DNA from: Rhodocyclaceae bacterium
GTDB lineage: Bacteria > Pseudomonadota > Gammaproteobacteria > Burkholderiales > Rhodocyclaceae
Assembly: GCA_018261935.1 (NCBI GenBank)
Contig: JAGTRP010000015.1
Location: 62,001-126,000 of the forward strand
DNA length: 64,000 bases
Direction: 5' to 3'
Shown here piece after piece: positions 18,901-28,726 of this stretch; positions within the stretch are counted from its first letter, which is position 1, and every line of letters starts with the position of its first letter. A program made the translations under genes and the position numbers. The notes beneath the pieces were generated by a model. It searched no databases and was not told the DNA's origin. It saw nothing but the letters and a program-made list of their open reading frames with translations.

Positions 18901-19521
18901 ATGGTCCGGAAGACCAAGGAAGAAGCCAACCGCACCCGGCAGCAGATCGTCGATGCCGCCCGGGCGGTTTTTCACCAATGCGGCGTCAGCCGCACCACCC
19001 AGGAGAAGGTCGCCCAGGCGGCGGGCGTCACCCGGGGCGCGGTCTATTGGCACTTCAAGGACAAGGCCGAGCTCTTTCTCGCCGTCCGGGAGGATGCCTT
19101 TGTTTCCCTCCGGGAGCGGACCGATTCCACCCTCGACCCGGACAACTACGCCAATCCCCTGGATGCCATCGAAGCCGCCCTCCGGGATTTTTACCGGGTC
19201 CTCGAGGAATGCCCGATCCTGCGGCAGGTCTTCGAGATCATGGTCCTGCGCTGCGAATACGTGGATGAATTCGCCCCCGTGCTGGCCGAAGTGAACCGGC
19301 CGGCCGTCGAGTTCCTGGCCAAAGTGGAAACCGCCTACCGCCGGGCAGCCGCCAAGGGTTTCCTGCGCCACGGCCTGACCCCCACGGCAGCCGCCCGGGA
19401 CACCTGGGCATTCACCACCGGGCTGCTGCACCTCCTCCTGGAATCCGAGTTCCGGAACGAGTTGCGGGAGCAGATTTCCGAAATGATCGCCGCCCACATG
19501 GCCCTGCGCCGCGCCGATTGA
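18901..19521 (+). CDS. TetR-family repressor of the adjacent RND pump (AcrR/TtgR-like)
   Basis: 206 residues. N-terminal helix-turn-helix with the family pattern (ARAVFHQCGVSRTTQEKVAQAAGVTRGAVYWHFKDKAELF) and a helical ligand-binding C-terminal domain of the AcrR type. It should repress the efflux operon and itself, and release when a pump substrate binds. AAGGAGA sits 5 nt before the ATG. Divergent to the pump operon, 134 bp apart. Confidence 0.88.
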   Translation: MVRKTKEEANRTRQQIVDAARAVFHQCGVSRTTQEKVAQAAGVTRGAVYWHFKDKAELFLAVREDAFVSLRERTDSTLDPDNYANPLDAIEAALRDFYRVLEECPILRQVFEIMVLRCEYVDEFAPVLAEVNRPAVEFLAKVETAYRRAAAKGFLRHGLTPTAAARDTWAFTTGLLHLLLESEFRNELREQISEMIAAHMALRRAD

Positions 19522-19561
19522 AGGCCGGACCGCGGCGGCGCCCGTCGCGGCGCTGCCCCGT

Positions 19562-20491
19562 CTATTCACGGTGGCGGCTCTTCCGGGGCATGGTGCCGAG
19601 AATGGCGCCGAGGGTCACCATGGCCACCCCCAGCAAGGTCCAGATTTCGGCCGGCTCACCCAGAAGGGGAATGGCGGCGACGGCGGTGATGGCCGGCACG
19701 ACGGCCATCATGACGGAAGCTCTGACCGGGCCGATGCGGGAAACCGCGTAGGCAAAGAGCAGGGTGGCACCGCATGCCACCAGCAGGCCCTGGTAAAAGC
19801 CCTGAACAAGGATTTCGGAGAGCGGCGCCTGCCCGAGGGCCCCGGGCAGCACCCAGGCGTAGAGCGGCACATAGGCCCCCATCGACAGGACGGCGATGGC
19901 CGAGATCGCCTCAAGGGGCCGCACCTCCCAGCGCCGGAGCAGGATGCCGAAGGCCGCGTAACAGACCGCTGCGGCGACAAACAGCAGGTCCCCGAACCAG
20001 CGCATCCCGTCGGCGGCGGCGCTTTCCCGCAGGCCCTGGCAGGCGAGCAGGACGATGCCCGCACCCGAGCAGGCCAGGGCGACGAGGGTATGCCTGGCCG
20101 GCCTGAGCCCCAGGATCAGCCAGCCGAGAAAAGTCGCGGCGAAAGGGATTCCCCCATTCACCAGCACCCCGGCATCCACCGCCGGCGCATAGCGAAAACC
20201 GCTATAGACGGTGAGGCTATAGCCCAGGCCGCCGATCGTGGCCAGGGCCGTCAGCTGGCGGGGGCCCGCCCTGAACCGCAGCCGGACGAAGACCGGCAAC
20301 AGGACCAGGCCGGACACGCCGAAGCGCAGGGCGGCCAGGTCGAAGCCGTTGAACGGCCCCTGCCCGCCGAGCCGCGAGATGATGTTGAATCCCGACCAGA
20401 TGACAGCCACCGTCAATGCCGCCGCATAGCCCTTGAGGGCATCCCTGCCCTCCTGGGAAAGGGAGGTGGCGAACTCGGGACGCATTTTCAT
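19562..20491 (-). CDS. EamA-family (DMT superfamily) transporter
   Basis: 309 residues with ten predicted membrane helices in two EamA repeats, the second ending PLLGEPAEIWTLLGVAMVTLGAILG. DMT proteins are usually metabolite or amino-acid exporters; the substrate is unknown. The start is the ATG overlapping the stop of the upstream permease as ATGA (20488-20491), so the two are coupled. Confidence 0.82.
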   Translation of the reverse strand: MKMRPEFATSLSQEGRDALKGYAAALTVAVIWSGFNIISRLGGQGPFNGFDLAALRFGVSGLVLLPVFVRLRFRAGPRQLTALATIGGLGYSLTVYSGFRYAPAVDAGVLVNGGIPFAATFLGWLILGLRPARHTLVALACSGAGIVLLACQGLRESAAADGMRWFGDLLFVAAAVCYAAFGILLRRWEVRPLEAISAIAVLSMGAYVPLYAWVLPGALGQAPLSEILVQGFYQGLLVACGATLLFAYAVSRIGPVRASVMMAVVPAITAVAAIPLLGEPAEIWTLLGVAMVTLGAILGTMPRKSRHRE

Positions 20492-21879
20492 CCATTCACC
20501 GCCGACAGCCACAGGTAGTCGATCGGCCACAGCACCAGAATCGAGAGGCCGGCCAGGGCCAGAAGGATCTTCGCCATTTCCCGGCGGCTGAGGGAAGTGA
20601 GCTGCAGGGCGGCCACCAGGGGCGGCGCCTGGTAGGGCAGCAGCAGGGTCGAGAAGCCCACCACCTGGGTGGCGACCACGAGGGAAGCCGGCAGGCCGCT
20701 CATGGCGGCGAAGCGCTCCGTGAGGGGGGTGAGCACGGCGGGGACCCCCGGCAGGGTAGTCAAGAGGCCGAGCAGCGTCGACACGCCGCACAGGGCGAGG
20801 AAGTTCCCGAATCCGCCGGCGGGTGCCATGGGGAGGCCGGATTCCAGCCAGAGCGCCATCTGCTGCCCGAGGCCCGAGGCGGAAATCACCGCCCCCAGCC
20901 CCACCACCCCGGACACGTAGAGCAGCGGCTCCAGGTTGATACGCTGCAGGGTGTCGCCGGGCAGGACACCGATGCCCGGCAGGAGGCAGGCGATCGCCAC
21001 CCCCAGCCCCACCCAGGCCGGCGACAGGTGATGGAGGCTGTCGGTCAGCCAGAGCAGGATCGCCCCCCCCAGCCAGAGGGACAGGCGCCGCTCCGCCTGC
21101 GACCAGGGCCCCATCCGCCCGGGGGCGGACAAGCCGCGCCAGGGCGCGGCGTCCCGGTAGAAGCGGCGCAGCAGGGCGATGAGGAGCAGGGCCTTCACCA
21201 GGCCCAGCACCGGGAAATGCTGCCAGAGGTAGTCGCTGTAGGACATCTGGCGGTGGAACAGCCCCTCGTAGATCGCCGCCAGGACGTTGTTCGGAATGTT
21301 GGAGGGCAGGATGGCGGTGGACGGCAGCGCCGTCCCCAGGATGCCGCCCACCAGGATGCCGCGCCGGCTGGGACTGCCCTCCTCCAGCCCCAGCCGCTCG
21401 CCCAGGTCCTGCAGCAGGGGAATGATGAGCACCACCCGGCCCATGGCCGAAGGCATGAGGAAGGCCAGGAACACGCCAAAGCAGGCCGCCCCGGCCAGGG
21501 CGTGGGCCTGGCTGCGGGCCAACAGGGGGGCGAGGCCGGCGGCGATGCGCCCGCTGAGGCCGGTTGCCCGGATGGCGGCGCCGATGATGAGCCCCGAGAA
21601 GACCAGCCAGAAGGCGGAAGACCCCAGCCCGGCAAAGACGGCTTCGGGGGTCGCCAGCCTGAAGAGGAGGGCTCCCGCGAAGAACACCAGCGTGGTCAGT
21701 GCCTCGGAGATGAGGCCCGAGGCCCAGAGCCCCAGGGTCATGGCCACCAGCACGGCCACCGCCGACAGCCCCGGGCCGGGGGCCGGCGCCGCCGTCCGGT
21801 CAGCCAGGGCGCCGATGCCCAGGGCCGCGACGGTCAGGAGGAGCAATCCACTGCGCAATGAATTCGACGGGCTTCCCAT
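20488..21879 (-). CDS. SLC13/DASS-like permease (anion transporter)
   Basis: About 463 residues with 11-12 hydrophobic segments. Conserved-looking loops (MPSAMGRVVLIIPLL; ALPSTAILPSNIPNN; LTTLPGVPAVLTPL) resemble the SLC13/ArsB ion-transporter superfamily that moves dicarboxylates, sulfate or similar anions with sodium or protons. The exact start is uncertain: ATG at 21879 or, nine codons earlier, 21906. Co-transcribed with the DMT transporter and divergent from a LysR gene. Confidence 0.72.
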   Translation of the reverse strand: MGSPSNSLRSGLLLLTVAALGIGALADRTAAPAPGPGLSAVAVLVAMTLGLWASGLISEALTTLVFFAGALLFRLATPEAVFAGLGSSAFWLVFSGLIIGAAIRATGLSGRIAAGLAPLLARSQAHALAGAACFGVFLAFLMPSAMGRVVLIIPLLQDLGERLGLEEGSPSRRGILVGGILGTALPSTAILPSNIPNNVLAAIYEGLFHRQMSYSDYLWQHFPVLGLVKALLLIALLRRFYRDAAPWRGLSAPGRMGPWSQAERRLSLWLGGAILLWLTDSLHHLSPAWVGLGVAIACLLPGIGVLPGDTLQRINLEPLLYVSGVVGLGAVISASGLGQQMALWLESGLPMAPAGGFGNFLALCGVSTLLGLLTTLPGVPAVLTPLTERFAAMSGLPASLVVATQVVGFSTLLLPYQAPPLVAALQLTSLSRREMAKILLALAGLSILVLWPIDYLWLSAVNG

Positions 21880-21957
21880 GCCGCAACCCCAGAAGGACGA
21901 TGACATAAGCCTGGCGTCCGGCGGCCATCGCCACAAGGAGGGAAAACCCACACCCCC

Positions 21958-21973
21958 TGTGCGCCCATGCACA
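21958..21973. promoter_or_regulatory. Dyad in the permease/LysR divergent promoter
   Basis: TGTGC-gcccat-GCACA, a perfect 5-6-5 inverted repeat between the permease and LysR starts. A near-identical dyad lies before the downstream osmC gene, suggesting one regulator for both. Confidence 0.55.
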
Positions 21974-22022
21974 CCACGGCGTTGTCGTGTAACCTTCCCG
22001 ACGTCATATCCGGAGAGACAGC

Positions 22023-22916
22023 ATGGGCATGGATTGGGAAAACCTCCGCTTCTTCCTCGCCGTCGCCCAGGACGGCTCCCTGGCGGCGGCGGGGCGCCGG
22101 CTCGGCGTCATCCACACGACGGTGATGCGGCGCATCGCCGCCCTGGAGGAGAGCCTGGGCGCCAGGCTCTTCGACCGCCATCCCGGCGGTTATGTCCTGA
22201 CGCCGGCCGGCCGGGAGCTCCTGGACACCCTGCAGCCCGTCGAGGACGAGCTGATCGCCGTCGAACGGCGGCTTTCCGGGCGGGATCAGCAGCTCACCGG
22301 CACGGTACGCATCGCCTCCATCGGCGCCTTCTCCCCCTGGATCTGCGATGCCCTGGCGAACCTGCGGAAGGCCAACCCCGAAGTGCGGGCCGAGGTGCTG
22401 ATTTCCCCCGCCGCCGTCAGCATCGCCCGGCGGGAGGCCGACCTGGCGGTGCGGGTCACCATGTCGCCGCCGGAGTACCTGGTGGGCCGCCGGGTGGCGG
22501 AGCTCGCCCATGGCATCTACGGTGCCCCGTCGTTCGTGGCGGACGGCGGCGCCCCGTTCGATCCGGCCGCCCATCCCTGGCTGACCTACAACGACGCCCG
22601 CAGCGACCTGCCCCAGGCCCGCTGGGTGGCCGAGCACATCCCGGAGGAGCGGGTCGTCCTGCGCACCAACCATACCCCGACCCTGGTTTCGGCGGCCCGG
22701 GCCGGCCTCGGCCTCGCCATCCTGCCCCGCTATGTCGGCGACCGCACGCCCGGCCTGCGCTGCCTGGAAACCCTGCGGGGATTCGGCCAGCATCTCTGGC
22801 TCCTGACCCACCAGGACCTGCGGCGGAACCGGCGCATCAAGGTGCTGATGGACTGCCTGGCGGAGGAGCTCGCCAAGCACCGGGACCTGATCGAAGGGAC
22901 CGCTCCCCTCCCCTGA
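22023..22916 (+). CDS. LysR-family transcriptional regulator
   Basis: 297 residues. Winged helix-turn-helix at the N-terminus (DWENLRFFLAVAQDGSLAAAGRRLGVIHTTVMRRIAALEESLGARLFDR) and a periplasmic-binding-like co-inducer domain. The VIHTTVMRRI variation of the recognition helix is of the type seen in GcvA/DsdC-like subgroups. It likely controls the divergent permease-DMT operon and the downstream osmC gene, judged by shared dyads. Inducer unknown. Confidence 0.88.
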   Translation: MGMDWENLRFFLAVAQDGSLAAAGRRLGVIHTTVMRRIAALEESLGARLFDRHPGGYVLTPAGRELLDTLQPVEDELIAVERRLSGRDQQLTGTVRIASIGAFSPWICDALANLRKANPEVRAEVLISPAAVSIARREADLAVRVTMSPPEYLVGRRVAELAHGIYGAPSFVADGGAPFDPAAHPWLTYNDARSDLPQARWVAEHIPEERVVLRTNHTPTLVSAARAGLGLAILPRYVGDRTPGLRCLETLRGFGQHLWLLTHQDLRRNRRIKVLMDCLAEELAKHRDLIEGTAPLP

Positions 22917-22929
22917 CCGGCACACCGGC

Positions 22930-22945
22930 CGTGCATTAGTGCACA
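22930..22945. promoter_or_regulatory. Dyad upstream of osmC
   Basis: CGTGC-attagt-GCACA: GTGC-N6-GCAC, the same core and spacing as the site at 21958-21973. It lies about 60 bp before the osmC start and just after the LysR stop. Confidence 0.55.
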
Positions 22946-23004
22946 TCTCCCCTTGGCCTGGACGGCGGTAATCTGCCCCGGCCCATCAACCAAGGAGAAC
23001 AATC

Positions 23005-23388
23005 ATGGTTACCGCATCCATGCACGGAAAGCCCTATCAGACGGTGGTTTCCAACGGCAGCAAGGCCATTGTGGTGGACACCCGGAAGGACGGCGTCGGG
23101 GGCTACACCGGCTTCAAGCCCCACGAGCTCCTCGAGGGCGCCCTGGCGGCCTGCACCAACCTGACCATCCGCATCACGGCGGAGAAGCTGGGCATCCCGA
23201 TCGCCGGATTGAATACCGTGGCCGAACTGGACAGCTCGAACCCGGACCACACGGCCTTCCTGCTCCAGATCGACATCGTGGGGGACCTCTCCGAGGCCCA
23301 GCGCGATCGGCTCCTCCAGTCCATCCGGCTCTGCCCCGTGAGCAAGATGCTGTCGGCGCCGATTTCCATTACCTGGTCCGCCACCTGA
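23005..23388 (+). CDS. OsmC/Ohr-family protein
   Basis: 127 residues. The OsmC fold is indicated by FKPHELLEGALAACTNLTIRI, which contains one reactive Cys, and a second Cys near the C-terminus (RLCPVSKMLS). Such proteins reduce organic hydroperoxides with two cysteines and dithiol donors. AAGGAGA precedes the ATG by 6 nt. It follows the LysR gene and converges on the ABC exporter genes. Confidence 0.85.
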   Translation: MVTASMHGKPYQTVVSNGSKAIVVDTRKDGVGGYTGFKPHELLEGALAACTNLTIRITAEKLGIPIAGLNTVAELDSSNPDHTAFLLQIDIVGDLSEAQRDRLLQSIRLCPVSKMLSAPISITWSAT

Positions 23389-23415
23389 GGTCCTGGCAGC
23401 CGGAACCGAACGCCC

Positions 23416-24543
23416 TCAGGCCATCGCCGTCAGGGTCCGGCGGAAGCGCGCCAGGGAAAGGGCGAAGAGCACGCTGCCGATCGCCAGCAGGTAGAGGAAG
23501 GAGGACCACACCACCTCCAGCCCGGCCCCCCGGTAAAGGATGGCCTGGCTCAACTCGGTGAAGTGGGTGGTGGGCGCCAGGGACATGAGATGCTGGATGA
23601 AGACGGGCATGCTTTCCCGGGGCGTCACGCCGCCGGACAGCATCTGCAGCGGCATCAGGGTCAGGATCAGCAAGAGGCCGAACTGGGGCATGGTGCGGGT
23701 CAGGGTCGCCATGAAGATGCCCATGGAGGTGGTGGCGAAGAGGTGCAGGGCCGCGCCCACCAGGAAGAGCCCGATGGAGCCCTCGATGGGCACGCGCAAG
23801 GCCCCCTGGATCACCAGGACCAGACAGACCAGGGTCGCCGCCAGCACCACCAGGGCCATGGCCCAGACCTTGGCGAGCATGATCTCGGTGGGGGTCACCG
23901 GCATCACCAGCAGGTGCTCCACCGTGCCGTGCTCCCGCTCCCGGATCAGCGCCGCCCCGGTGAGGATGACCGACAGCATGGTGATCTGGTTCACCAGCTC
24001 CATCAGGCCGCCGAACCAAGACTGATTCAGCGCCGGATTGAAGCGCATCCGGGTGGCGAGCTCCACCGGCAGCGTGACCGCACTGCGGTAACGCTGGACG
24101 AACTCGTTGACCTCCCCGAGGACGATCTGCTGGATGGCGCCGGCGCCGGTGAAGGCCTGGCTCATGCGCGTGGCGTCCACATTGAGCTGGAGCCGGGGAC
24201 TCGAGCCGGCCAGCACGTCGCGCTGGAAATCGGGGGGAATGTCGAGGACGAAGGTGTACTTGCCGGCGTCCATGCCGGGATCGACCTCGGCCTGGCTGAT
24301 GAGGGCCGGCGGGACGAACTGGGGCGGGTAGAAGGCCGAGGCGATGCGGGCCGACAGCCCCGAGCCATCCTCGTCTACGATGGCGATGGAGGCCCGGTTC
24401 AAGGTCTCCGGCATGGCGGTGCCGGCAGTGTAGATCGCCACGGTGAAGGTGTAGACGACGAGAACCAGCATCATCGGGTCCCGCCACAGGCTCCACAGTT
24501 CCTTGACCCCCAGGCGGAAGATGTTGGCCAGGTGTCGCCCCAT
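23416..24543 (-). CDS. ABC-2 type transporter permease (YhhJ-like)
   Basis: 375 residues: one N-terminal membrane helix, a large extracytoplasmic domain (~45-180), then five helices (AALIREREHGTVEHLLVMPVTPTEIMLAKV is the conserved ABC-2 loop). It is the last gene of an exporter operon HlyD - fused ATPase/permease - permease; its ATG directly follows the upstream stop. Exported substrate unknown. Confidence 0.87.
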   Translation of the reverse strand: MGRHLANIFRLGVKELWSLWRDPMMLVLVVYTFTVAIYTAGTAMPETLNRASIAIVDEDGSGLSARIASAFYPPQFVPPALISQAEVDPGMDAGKYTFVLDIPPDFQRDVLAGSSPRLQLNVDATRMSQAFTGAGAIQQIVLGEVNEFVQRYRSAVTLPVELATRMRFNPALNQSWFGGLMELVNQITMLSVILTGAALIREREHGTVEHLLVMPVTPTEIMLAKVWAMALVVLAATLVCLVLVIQGALRVPIEGSIGLFLVGAALHLFATTSMGIFMATLTRTMPQFGLLLILTLMPLQMLSGGVTPRESMPVFIQHLMSLAPTTHFTELSQAILYRGAGLEVVWSSFLYLLAIGSVLFALSLARFRRTLTAMA

Positions 24544-24544
24544 G

Positions 24545-27292
24545 TCAGTTCTCCTGCTTTTTCAACAGGGCGATGGCAGCGCCCATGATGACGGGAATGG
24601 CCGCCAGCAGGGGCCAGAATATGGCGTACAGGTCGGCCAGGCCCAGGGCCTTGCTGAACACGCCCCGGCTGATGATGAGCATGTAGGTGGCGGGAAAGAT
24701 TTCGCCGATCCAGCGGCCGCCCCCCTGGAGGGACGACACCGGGTGGATGAGTCCGGCAAACTGCACGGCCGGGATGAGGGTGCCCACCATGGCGAAGAAC
24801 ATGGCCGCGATCTGGCTCTTGGTGAGGGTGGAGGCCAGCAGCCCCATGCCGGTGGCGGAGATGCTGTACAGGAAGGCCGCCAGGGACAGGGTGGCGAAGC
24901 TGCCGGTGATGGGCACCCCGAACACCGTGACCGCCGCCAGGCACATGAGCAGGAAGTTGAGCATGGCCAGGGCCACATAGGGCAGCTGCTTGCCGAGGAG
25001 GAATTCGCTGCGGCTGGTGGGGGTGACGTAGAAGTTGATGATGGAGCCCAGCTCCTTCTCCCGCACCACCGCCAGGGCGGTCAGCATGGCCGGCAGCATG
25101 AGGAGGAGCAGCGGGATCACCGCCGGCACCATGGCGGGCAGGCTTCTCACTTCGGGGTTGTAGCGGTAGCGGGTCTCCACGCTGCTGGCGGCGGGCACCG
25201 CCATGCCGGTGCGCTCCCGCACCTGCTGCACCAGCCATTGCTGGTGCATGCCCTGGACGTAGCCCTTCACGGTCTCGGCCCGCTGGGGCATGGCGCCGTC
25301 GATCCAGGCCCCGATCTCCACCGGGCGGCCCCGCTCCACGTCCCGGGCGAAGCCGGGGGGAATCTCGAGCACCAGGGAGAGTTCGCCGCTGCGCATGCGC
25401 CGGTCCACTTCGGCGTAGTCGGCGGCAGGGGGGCGCTCGCTGAAATAGCGGGAGCCGGCCAGGTTGAGGGCGTAATTCTGGCTGAGGGTAGTCTGGTCCC
25501 GGTCCAGCACGGCGTAACGCAGGTTTTCCACGTCCATGCTGATGCCGTAGCCCATCACGAACATCAGGATCAGCGACCCGAGCAGGGCCATCGCCCCGCG
25601 CACCGGGTCGCGCCTGAGTTCCAGGGTCTCCCGCCAGAGGTAGCTGTAGACCCGCCGCAGGCTGCGCCGGAAGCGCTCCCCCAGGCCTGGGGATCGGGTA
25701 GCCGGGGCGGCTGGCGCCGCCGCCTCGGCAGCGGGGGCGGCCAGGGCCGCCTCGCCGCCGGCCTCCACCAGGTGGGCGATGAAGGCCTCCTCCAGGGAGG
25801 CCGCGCCGCGCTTGGCGACGATGGCGGCAGGGGGGTCGCTGGTCAGCACCTTGCCGGCGTGCATGAGGGAAATGCGGTCGCAGCGCTCGGCTTCGTTCAT
25901 GAAGTGGGTGGAGATGAAGATGGTCACCCGGTCGCGCCGCGCCAGCTCGATCATCAGGCGCCAGAAGTTGTCCCGGGCGATAGGGTCCACCCCGGAGGTG
26001 GGCTCGTCCAGGATGAGGAGCTCCGGCCGGTGCACCATGGCCACGGCCAGGGACAGGCGCTGGCGCATACCCAGGGGCAGCTTGTCGGGCAGCGCGTCCA
26101 GGGCCTCCTGGAGGCCGAAGCGTTCCACCATCTCCGTCACCCGCCCCGGCACCTCGGCCTCGGGCACATGGAAGAGGCGGGCATGGAGCACCAGGTTCTG
26201 GCTCACCGTCAGCTCGCCGTAGAGGGAAAAGCCCTGGGACATGTAGCCGACCCGGCGGCGGGTGGCCATGTCCCGCGGGTCCACGGGGTGGCCGAACAGC
26301 CGGGCCTGCCCGGCGCTGGCGGGCAGCAGGCCGGTGAGCATCTTCATGGTGGTGGACTTGCCGCAGCCGTTGGAACCCAGGAAGCCGAAAATCTCGCCGC
26401 GCCGGATACGGAAACTCACGTGGTCCACCGCCGTGAAGTCGCCGAAGCGCATGGTCAGCCCCTCGGCCTCGATGGCGATGTCGGCGCCCTCCTCCGCCGC
26501 CAGGGGCGGAATCTCCACGGCCCGGTGGCCGCGCCGCTTCTCCTCCGGCAGGAGGGCGATGAAGGCGGCTTCCAGGGACCCGGTGGCGGTGCGGGCCAGC
26601 AGTTGGCCGGGGCTGCCGGTGGCCAGCAGCCGGCCAGCGTCCATGGCCATCAGCCAGTCGAAGCGCTGGGCCTCGTCCATGTAGGCGGTGGCCACCATGA
26701 CGCTCATGGCGGGCCGTTGCCGGCGGATGCGGGCGATCAGGTCCCAGAACTGGGCGCGGGCCAGGGGATCGACGCCGGTGGTGGGCTCGTCCAGGATAAG
26801 GAGATCCGGGTCGTGGATGAGGGCGCAGCAGAGGCCGAGCTTCTGCTTCATGCCCCCGGACAGCTTGCCGGCCGGCCGGTCGAGGAAGGGGCGCAGCCCG
26901 GTGCTGGCGGTGAGATCGTCGATGCGCCGGCGGCGCTCGGCGGCGTCGTGGCCGAAGAGGCGGGCGAAAAACTGCAGGTTCTCCTCCACCGAAAGGGTCG
27001 GGTAGAGGTTCCGGCCCAGGCCCTGGGGCATGTAGGCGATGCGCGGGCACACCGCCTGGCGGTGGCCGGGGCGGGCCATGTCCCCGCCCAGCGCCTCCAC
27101 CTGCCCTGCCTGCACGGCCCGGGCGCCGGCCACCAGGGCAAGCAGGCTCGACTTGCCGACCCCGTCGGGGCCGATCAGCCCGACCATGATGCCGGCCGGC
27201 ACGTCGACGGTCACGGCATCCAGGGCCTGGGTCTTGCCGTAGCGCAGGCCGACGTCGCGCAGCCGCACCACCGGAAGACCGCTTGCCGTCAT
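24545..27292 (-). CDS. Fused double-ATPase/permease ABC exporter (RbbA/YhiH-like)
   Basis: 915 residues. Two ABC ATPase domains in tandem: Walker [10 protein letters not shown] (~41-49) with [12 protein letters not shown] signature and [12 protein letters not shown], then [10 protein letters not shown] (~300) with [12 protein letters not shown] and [12 protein letters not shown]. The second signature is altered from LSGGQ, as in many family members. A C-terminal ABC-2 permease with a large periplasmic loop occupies ~545-915. The start overlaps the HlyD stop as ATGA. It probably pairs with the 23416 permease and the HlyD-like adaptor for export; E. coli RbbA has been linked to ribosomes, a role this context does not support. 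Confidence 0.88.
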   Translation of the reverse strand: MTASGLPVVRLRDVGLRYGKTQALDAVTVDVPAGIMVGLIGPDGVGKSSLLALVAGARAVQAGQVEALGGDMARPGHRQAVCPRIAYMPQGLGRNLYPTLSVEENLQFFARLFGHDAAERRRRIDDLTASTGLRPFLDRPAGKLSGGMKQKLGLCCALIHDPDLLILDEPTTGVDPLARAQFWDLIARIRRQRPAMSVMVATAYMDEAQRFDWLMAMDAGRLLATGSPGQLLARTATGSLEAAFIALLPEEKRRGHRAVEIPPLAAEEGADIAIEAEGLTMRFGDFTAVDHVSFRIRRGEIFGFLGSNGCGKSTTMKMLTGLLPASAGQARLFGHPVDPRDMATRRRVGYMSQGFSLYGELTVSQNLVLHARLFHVPEAEVPGRVTEMVERFGLQEALDALPDKLPLGMRQRLSLAVAMVHRPELLILDEPTSGVDPIARDNFWRLMIELARRDRVTIFISTHFMNEAERCDRISLMHAGKVLTSDPPAAIVAKRGAASLEEAFIAHLVEAGGEAALAAPAAEAAAPAAPATRSPGLGERFRRSLRRVYSYLWRETLELRRDPVRGAMALLGSLILMFVMGYGISMDVENLRYAVLDRDQTTLSQNYALNLAGSRYFSERPPAADYAEVDRRMRSGELSLVLEIPPGFARDVERGRPVEIGAWIDGAMPQRAETVKGYVQGMHQQWLVQQVRERTGMAVPAASSVETRYRYNPEVRSLPAMVPAVIPLLLLMLPAMLTALAVVREKELGSIINFYVTPTSRSEFLLGKQLPYVALAMLNFLLMCLAAVTVFGVPITGSFATLSLAAFLYSISATGMGLLASTLTKSQIAAMFFAMVGTLIPAVQFAGLIHPVSSLQGGGRWIGEIFPATYMLIISRGVFSKALGLADLYAIFWPLLAAIPVIMGAAIALLKKQEN

Positions 27293-28362
27293 TGCGGAAT
27301 CCGCACCTGCAGTTCCGCCGGCCATTCGGTGTTGGGATCGACCTGCACGTAGGCCATCCCCGGCAAGCCGGTCTTGACCTGGCGGATGTGCTGCCGGAGG
27401 AGTTCGGGATCGATGCGGGCCTTGACCCGGAACATGAGCTTCTGGCGTTCCTCGGCGGTTTCCACGGTCTTGGGCGTGAATTGGGCGACGTCGGCCACGA
27501 AGGAGATTTTCGCCGGGATGACGTACTGGGGCGCCGCATCCAGGACCAGGCGGGCCTCGGCGCCGAGGGCGACGCGGCCGGCCACCCGGGTCGGCAGGAA
27601 GAAGGTCATGTAGACGTCGCTCAGGTCGATCAGGTTGAGCACCTTGCCGCCGGCGGAAACCACCTCCCCGGGCTGCACTACCCGGTACTGGACCCGCCCG
27701 TCCCGGGGCGACTTCAGCACGCTGTCGTCGATGTCGGCGGTGATGCGCTCGATGCTGGCCTGGGCGGCGGCAACGGCGGCCTGGGCCGAGACCACCTGGG
27801 ACCGGGCGGTGCCGACGGCCGCCTCGGCGGCGGCCACCTGGGCCTTGGCCGCGGCGACGCCGGCCCGGGCGGCCTGGACCCGGGCCCGGTCGTCGTCGAG
27901 GCCCTGCAGGGTGGCCATGCCCTTGGTCGCCAGCTGCTCGGTGCGCTTCAGGCGCTGCTGGGCGGCGTCCAGCTCGGCCTGGCGCTGCCTCACCATGGCC
28001 TGGGCGGCCTCCTTCTCGGCCGCGCCCTGCTGCACCGTGCTCCGGGCCGTACCGACGCCGATGCGGGCCCGCTCCAGCTGCGCCTCGGCCTCCCGGCGCT
28101 GGGCCTCCAGGGTCTGGGTGTCCATCCGGGCCAGGACCTGCCCGGACTGGATGAAATCCCCCTCATTGACCAGGACGTCCTTGATCCGCCCCGATGTCCG
28201 GGCGGCGATGTCGATCTCGACGGCTTCGATGCGGCCATTGCCGCTGGCCAGGCCGCTGGGCAATCTTTTCGGCTGGAGGATTTGCCAGGCCAGAAAGCCG
28301 GCGACCACGGCGGCGGCGAGCAAACCGATTCTGAACAGCCATTTCCTGTTGAGTCCGAGCAT
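27289..28362 (-). CDS. HlyD-family membrane fusion protein (YhiI-like)
   Basis: 357 residues. Single N-terminal membrane anchor ([22 protein letters not shown]), a biotinyl/lipoyl-like half ([30 protein letters not shown]) and a long Ala-rich coiled-coil hairpin (~85-215). It is the periplasmic adaptor of the ABC exporter encoded downstream. The first of three overlapping genes. Start at ATG 28362; the upstream open frame lacks a ribosome site. Confidence 0.87.
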   Translation of the reverse strand: MLGLNRKWLFRIGLLAAAVVAGFLAWQILQPKRLPSGLASGNGRIEAVEIDIAARTSGRIKDVLVNEGDFIQSGQVLARMDTQTLEAQRREAEAQLERARIGVGTARSTVQQGAAEKEAAQAMVRQRQAELDAAQQRLKRTEQLATKGMATLQGLDDDRARVQAARAGVAAAKAQVAAAEAAVGTARSQVVSAQAAVAAAQASIERITADIDDSVLKSPRDGRVQYRVVQPGEVVSAGGKVLNLIDLSDVYMTFFLPTRVAGRVALGAEARLVLDAAPQYVIPAKISFVADVAQFTPKTVETAEERQKLMFRVKARIDPELLRQHIRQVKTGLPGMAYVQVDPNTEWPAELQVRIPQ

Positions 28363-28726
28363 CGTCCGTAGCGCCGCCGTTTGTGAAGATTGATCAAGGG
28401 GGATGCGACAATTTGTCCAATTCCCCGGGGAGGAGGTTGCGTCTACGATTGTCTCATTCCCGCGCCATCCCTGACGATCGCGACCCACCTCTCATGAATG
28501 CTTTCGGGCGCGGGATTTCTTTTTGCTCGAACACAGCCCGGGCGAACGCCGGCGCGATCAATGCCGCCCAAGGAGCTTCCCTGCAGCGGGCGAAACTTAG
28601 CATTTCGGCCACTGTCCATGATGAACAGGGTTTACTGGCACATATGTCTGCCTTTCCTCCAATTTCACAATGGCAGGCCCTATGTGGTTGGCTATCTTAT
28701 GCCAACGATTTATGGAGGATGCCGTG
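28363..28726. other. 364-bp divergent intergenic region, no gene found
   Basis: Separates the divergent HlyD and membrane-channel genes. It must hold both promoters. I see an 8-bp TTGATCAA palindrome near 28391 but no spaced FNR box, no convincing small gene and no RNA structure I can name. Confidence 0.4.

Noticed and set aside
24503-27539. Very long alternative frames on both strands over the RbbA-like gene
   Set aside because: Shadows of the real 24545-27292 frame; no recognisable protein features.
28388-28398. TTGATCAA as an FNR box
   Set aside because: The half-sites have no N4 spacer, so it is only an 8-bp palindrome.
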